Part shown: positions 60,780 through 64,000 of the stretch, one piece after another | Layout of the letters: each line of letters opens with the position of its first letter | Position numbering within the stretch: the stretch's first letter is position 1 | NCBI GenBank assembly: GCA_033060915.1 | Contig: CM065378.1 | Location: 13,829,001 to 13,893,000 of the forward strand | Reading direction: 5' to 3' | Source: Euryodendron excelsum | Taxonomy: Eukaryota; Streptophyta; Magnoliopsida; Ericales; Pentaphylacaceae | Length of the DNA stretch: 64,000 bases | Notes under the pieces: model-generated | Told to the model about the DNA's origin: nothing | Seen by the model: only the letters and a program-made list of their open reading frames with translations | Databases searched by the model: none | Program-made: the position numbers and the translations under genes

Positions 60780-63517
60780 ATGGACGCCGCCACTTCTCGC
60801 CCTGCCGTCGTGATCGACAACGGCACGGGGTATTATGAATACACACCAGCTGTTTGACGTAATTCCCCAATTAAATTTTGCCCTAATATACGTTATTTGA
60901 TTGCAGGTATACTAAAATGGGTTTTGCTGGTAATATTGAGCCTTGTTTTATAGTCCCCACGGTCGTGGCCGTCAACAATTCGTTTGTAAACCAACCTCGA
61001 GGTTCCGTGAAGGGCAGCAATTGGCTAGCGCAGCATAGCGCTGGTGTTATGGCCGATCTCGATTTCTTTGTAGGAGAGGAGGCTTTGTCCAGATCTCGAT
61101 CTAATAGTACATATACTCTTACGCATCCAATTAGGCACGGTCAAGTCGATAATTGGGATGCGATGGAGCGGTTTTGGCAGCAGTGTATATTCAATTACTT
61201 GCGGTGTGATCCGGAGGATCATTATTTTCTTTTGACGGAAAGTCCGCTCACTGCACCGGAAAGTCGTGAGTACACCGGTGAAATTATGTTTGAGACTTTC
61301 AACGTGCCAGGGCTTTATATCGCTGTGCAGCCGGTGCTTGCTCTCGCAGCTGGTTACACGGCAGCTAAGGTTGGTATTGATTTCTAAGGAATTATATTGT
61401 AATGTCATTTTGAATTCTTGAATATACAACTTGTAGAAGATTCCCTAAAAAGGGGTTAAGATGAATGAATAATTTTCCTGCAACTTACGAATGTATAATA
61501 CGAGTCATTTTGTGGGCATATCAAGAGTTAAACTAGTTCTAAATTTTAGGTTATTCACAGTATGATATCTTTCTAAAAGTCAAAGCAGTAGAAGTTTCAC
61601 CTGAACTATGTTGTAGTGTGCTTGATTTGTTCAATAATATAACATGTATGCCACGGTTATGAAAGAGCGTATTACTTTAATCAGCAATCAATAGACTGAA
61701 CTAATTTATCAATGGAGTTCAGAAGTTTAATTTTGAAGGAATAATGTCAGAACAGAGCTTTTAATGGGATGCACAAAGGGCCACAATACGCCTGTTTCTC
61801 CGTTGTGATTTGCTGCTTGTTTAAAATTCTTTTGAGCTGATATTTATATAAGATAATTTGTTAAGAAAGTTTAATAGTATAAGATTGCTTGAAAACAGGT
61901 CGGTTGAGATCATAGATTGTCCTAAGGATTGGAATACTAACTCTAAGGTTAATGTGAACATGGTCATTGGCATAGTTCTATGTCTTATACATATATTGTT
62001 AAAATCAAACCCAAAATGAGTATGAGTTGAAGACAGAGCAATTAATAAAATGGTATTAACAAATTCTTTAAGTAAGTGCTTAACAGATGGACTTTTAGGA
62101 ATAGTAGTTTGTGTGAGCAACTTTTACTGGATTTAAATTTAGCGCTATATGGCTAACGAAGCTAATATATAACTAACATTTATAGGAGAGCCTGATTTTT
62201 ATATCAGTTCATTACGGTCTCTGCAACAAGTTTGTAAAGTTTCTTCATCTTAATGGAACAAAGTTACTAATGAGAAGGGAAAAAACAAAAAAAAAATAGA
62301 GGGCATTCTCACCATGCGTGGTATGAAATTTGAGGGGGAGGTCTGATGGTCTGATGGTCTGATGGATGCATTTATCGTTGCACTACACTATTGTAATTTA
62401 ATGACATGAATTTGTTATAAAGATCCCATCAACCTAATGACTGACAAAAAGCTTTTGTGGTTTGTAGACATAAATGGTTTACAGTATGCAACTCATGACT
62501 CTAATCAGTTGGTAACCTGCAACACTAAAACTTTAGTAGCATTTTATTAGAAAAACCTCAAGATAATGAATACTTTGGTCTTATGTGCTTGAGTTCTATT
62601 CCCTTTCATTATCCGTCAACAAATGAAGTACATAACTTTATGCCCATTCAAGTTATTAATTGTTGTTATCATTATTGGCGGTAATTTGTTGCTTCAATGA
62701 GGACCACAAGTGGAATTCTTCTGACAATTGTAAACTTCCTCAAATTTTAGAGATACTGAGAAGAAAGACAAGAGGTTGGATATGATGAGGGGAATAACTT
62801 TAGGCTGTGTTTATCATTATGTGCATGAGCGGAGCCCCCTCAACACCTTTTTCTATCTATTAATCTTTATTAATCAATAGAAATCACTGAAGTTTGTGTT
62901 TGGTTGGATGAATGAAAATCAAGAAGAAGGAATGTCATAGGGGTGGAGAAGGTACTTGTAACTAAAAGAATGCTGTCTTTCCCTCAGCTGTTTAGTCAGT
63001 TGGAAGGAAAGGAATGGATGTGGTTTTATTATTCTTAATATTAGAAGGGACCTGTTTGAAGGGCAGAAAATGTGAAAGCAGAAGTTTCCCTTCTTTCCTT
63101 TCTTTTATCCACTTTGTGGCAGATAGAAATGGTTATCCTGAAGGGTTTTGCTTTCTCCCCCATTTTTATTTTTTTCAATCTTCCCTCCTAAAAAAATGGA
63201 GAGTTAGGATCATATTTGTTTTCTCATTACTTTTTCTACACCTTGTGTATGAGGTTTTATTTTTTTATTCTTTTACAGTTCTTCATGCTACTTCTATTTT
63301 AGGAAAATAGACTCTAATATGAGATACGGATATCCATGCATCCATGGCTTTAACCTGCACTTTTCCTTAGTGTGAGATGACAGGGGTTGTAGTGGATGTT
63401 GGAGATGGGGCTACGCATGTTGTACCTGTTGCAGATGGTTATGTCATTGGGAGCAGCATTAAGTCAATTCCCATTGCTGGGAAAGATGTTACTCTCTTCA
63501 TCCAGCAGCTTATGCGG
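60780..63517 (+). CDS. ARP3: Actin-related protein 3, exons 1-3 (3' end outside the window)
   Basis: Exons are 60780-60829, 60907-61369 and 63371-63517, with in-phase GT-AG introns of 77 and 2001 bases. The protein starts [17 protein letters not shown] and continues with [20 protein letters not shown] (actin-fold phosphate-1 loop), [68 protein letters not shown] (phosphate-2 loop) and [17 protein letters not shown]. This covers about 220 of the usual roughly 425 residues. ARP3 is a core subunit of the Arp2/3 complex, which nucleates branched actin under SCAR/WAVE control. Arabidopsis arp3 (distorted1) mutants have misshapen trichomes and pavement cells. No lesion is seen. The next exon (ERGEN-type in relatives) is not found before 64000, so it lies to the right. 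Confidence 0.95.
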
Positions 63518-64000
63518 GTATAGTGTCTTTGACTTTTACTTGTATTAAGTTTATTAAACTAGGAAGATGGAAGCAAACACTCCGTGTCAGAGTGGTATGG
63601 AATATGGTACTGTAATGGCGACCATTTGTTGAAAGATAATAGACTTGCAGTTTCTCCTTAGAGTTATGGCTTTTATTCCTTCCACCTCACTCTTGGATAT
63701 CTATACTCTTTTTGAATGGATATTTATGTGGTACCCACTACCCTCTCACATGCTGCTGCAAGCATGGAGACTATGCCATGCTGCTTCATTTGTTGTGAAG
63801 ATCTCTGTAGAGAGTGTTGATTATAAGACAGACATTGTTGGAACCTCATTACCTTCAGTGCTGTTTGAAAGGTGTTATCATCTGACTTTCACACAGCCAC
63901 TCGCTGACAGGAATGATATACAAAGTCTTGCTATTTCTATAGATTTCTGTAACTTATTCTCTCTCTCTCTCTCTTGTACATGGCCCACGATGCCCCTAAA
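63518..64000 (+). other. Intron 3 of ARP3 (continues beyond window)
   Basis: No further ARP3-like coding segment is seen. Contains (CT)n at 63958-63974. Confidence 0.6.

Overview
This is a nuclear segment of a flowering-plant genome. Spliced genes with GT-AG introns, plant-specific families (TERMINAL EAR1-like, KDEL-tailed papain-type protease), plant hAT/Copia/Gypsy/LINE/SINE/MITE repeats, abundant (CT)n tracts and strongly AT-rich spacers all point that way. The families look eudicot; species cannot be read from the window.

Four genes look intact or intact as far as seen. (1) 12.4-13.2 kb (+): a two-exon gene for a 64-residue one-helix protein. (2) 17.2-19.5 kb (+): a four-exon KDEL-tailed cysteine endopeptidase with all catalytic residues. 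(3) 28.3-31.2 kb (-): a five-exon TERMINAL EAR1-like (MEI2-like) RNA-binding protein. (4) 60.8 kb to the right edge (+): the first three exons of ARP3, an Arp2/3-complex subunit. They do not form a pathway; this is ordinary dispersed plant gene order.

Much of the rest is gene and transposon wreckage. 1-3.1 kb is GC-rich and holds a broken Gypsy-type transposon protein gene (-). It stops at a ~53 bp scrap of an ABCB nucleotide-binding domain. 3.55-7.7 kb is a nearly full-length ABCB transporter pseudogene (-) with at least nine in-frame stops, a lost Walker A lysine and a deleted D-loop/switch segment. 8.1-9.7 kb is a compact non-autonomous LTR element whose interior is a degenerate minisatellite. 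37.3-39.1 kb is a dead LINE fragment fused to 39.1-45.1 kb, an oxysterol-binding-protein-related (ORP1-type) pseudogene that lost its 3' half; one ORP intron carries a solo LTR with a perfect target duplication. 45.6-46.1 kb is a 542 bp fold-back element with a perfect 10 bp target duplication.

47.6-54.6 kb is a nest: a ~6.1 kb hAT transposon sits in what looks like the TATA box of an older LTR, and its transposase gene is itself split by a 1.3 kb Copia-type solo LTR. Spacers carry MITEs, SINEs, tandem duplications, (CT)n tracts and two extreme G/C homopolymers. I saw no tRNA, rRNA, CRISPR array or bacterial-type defence system.
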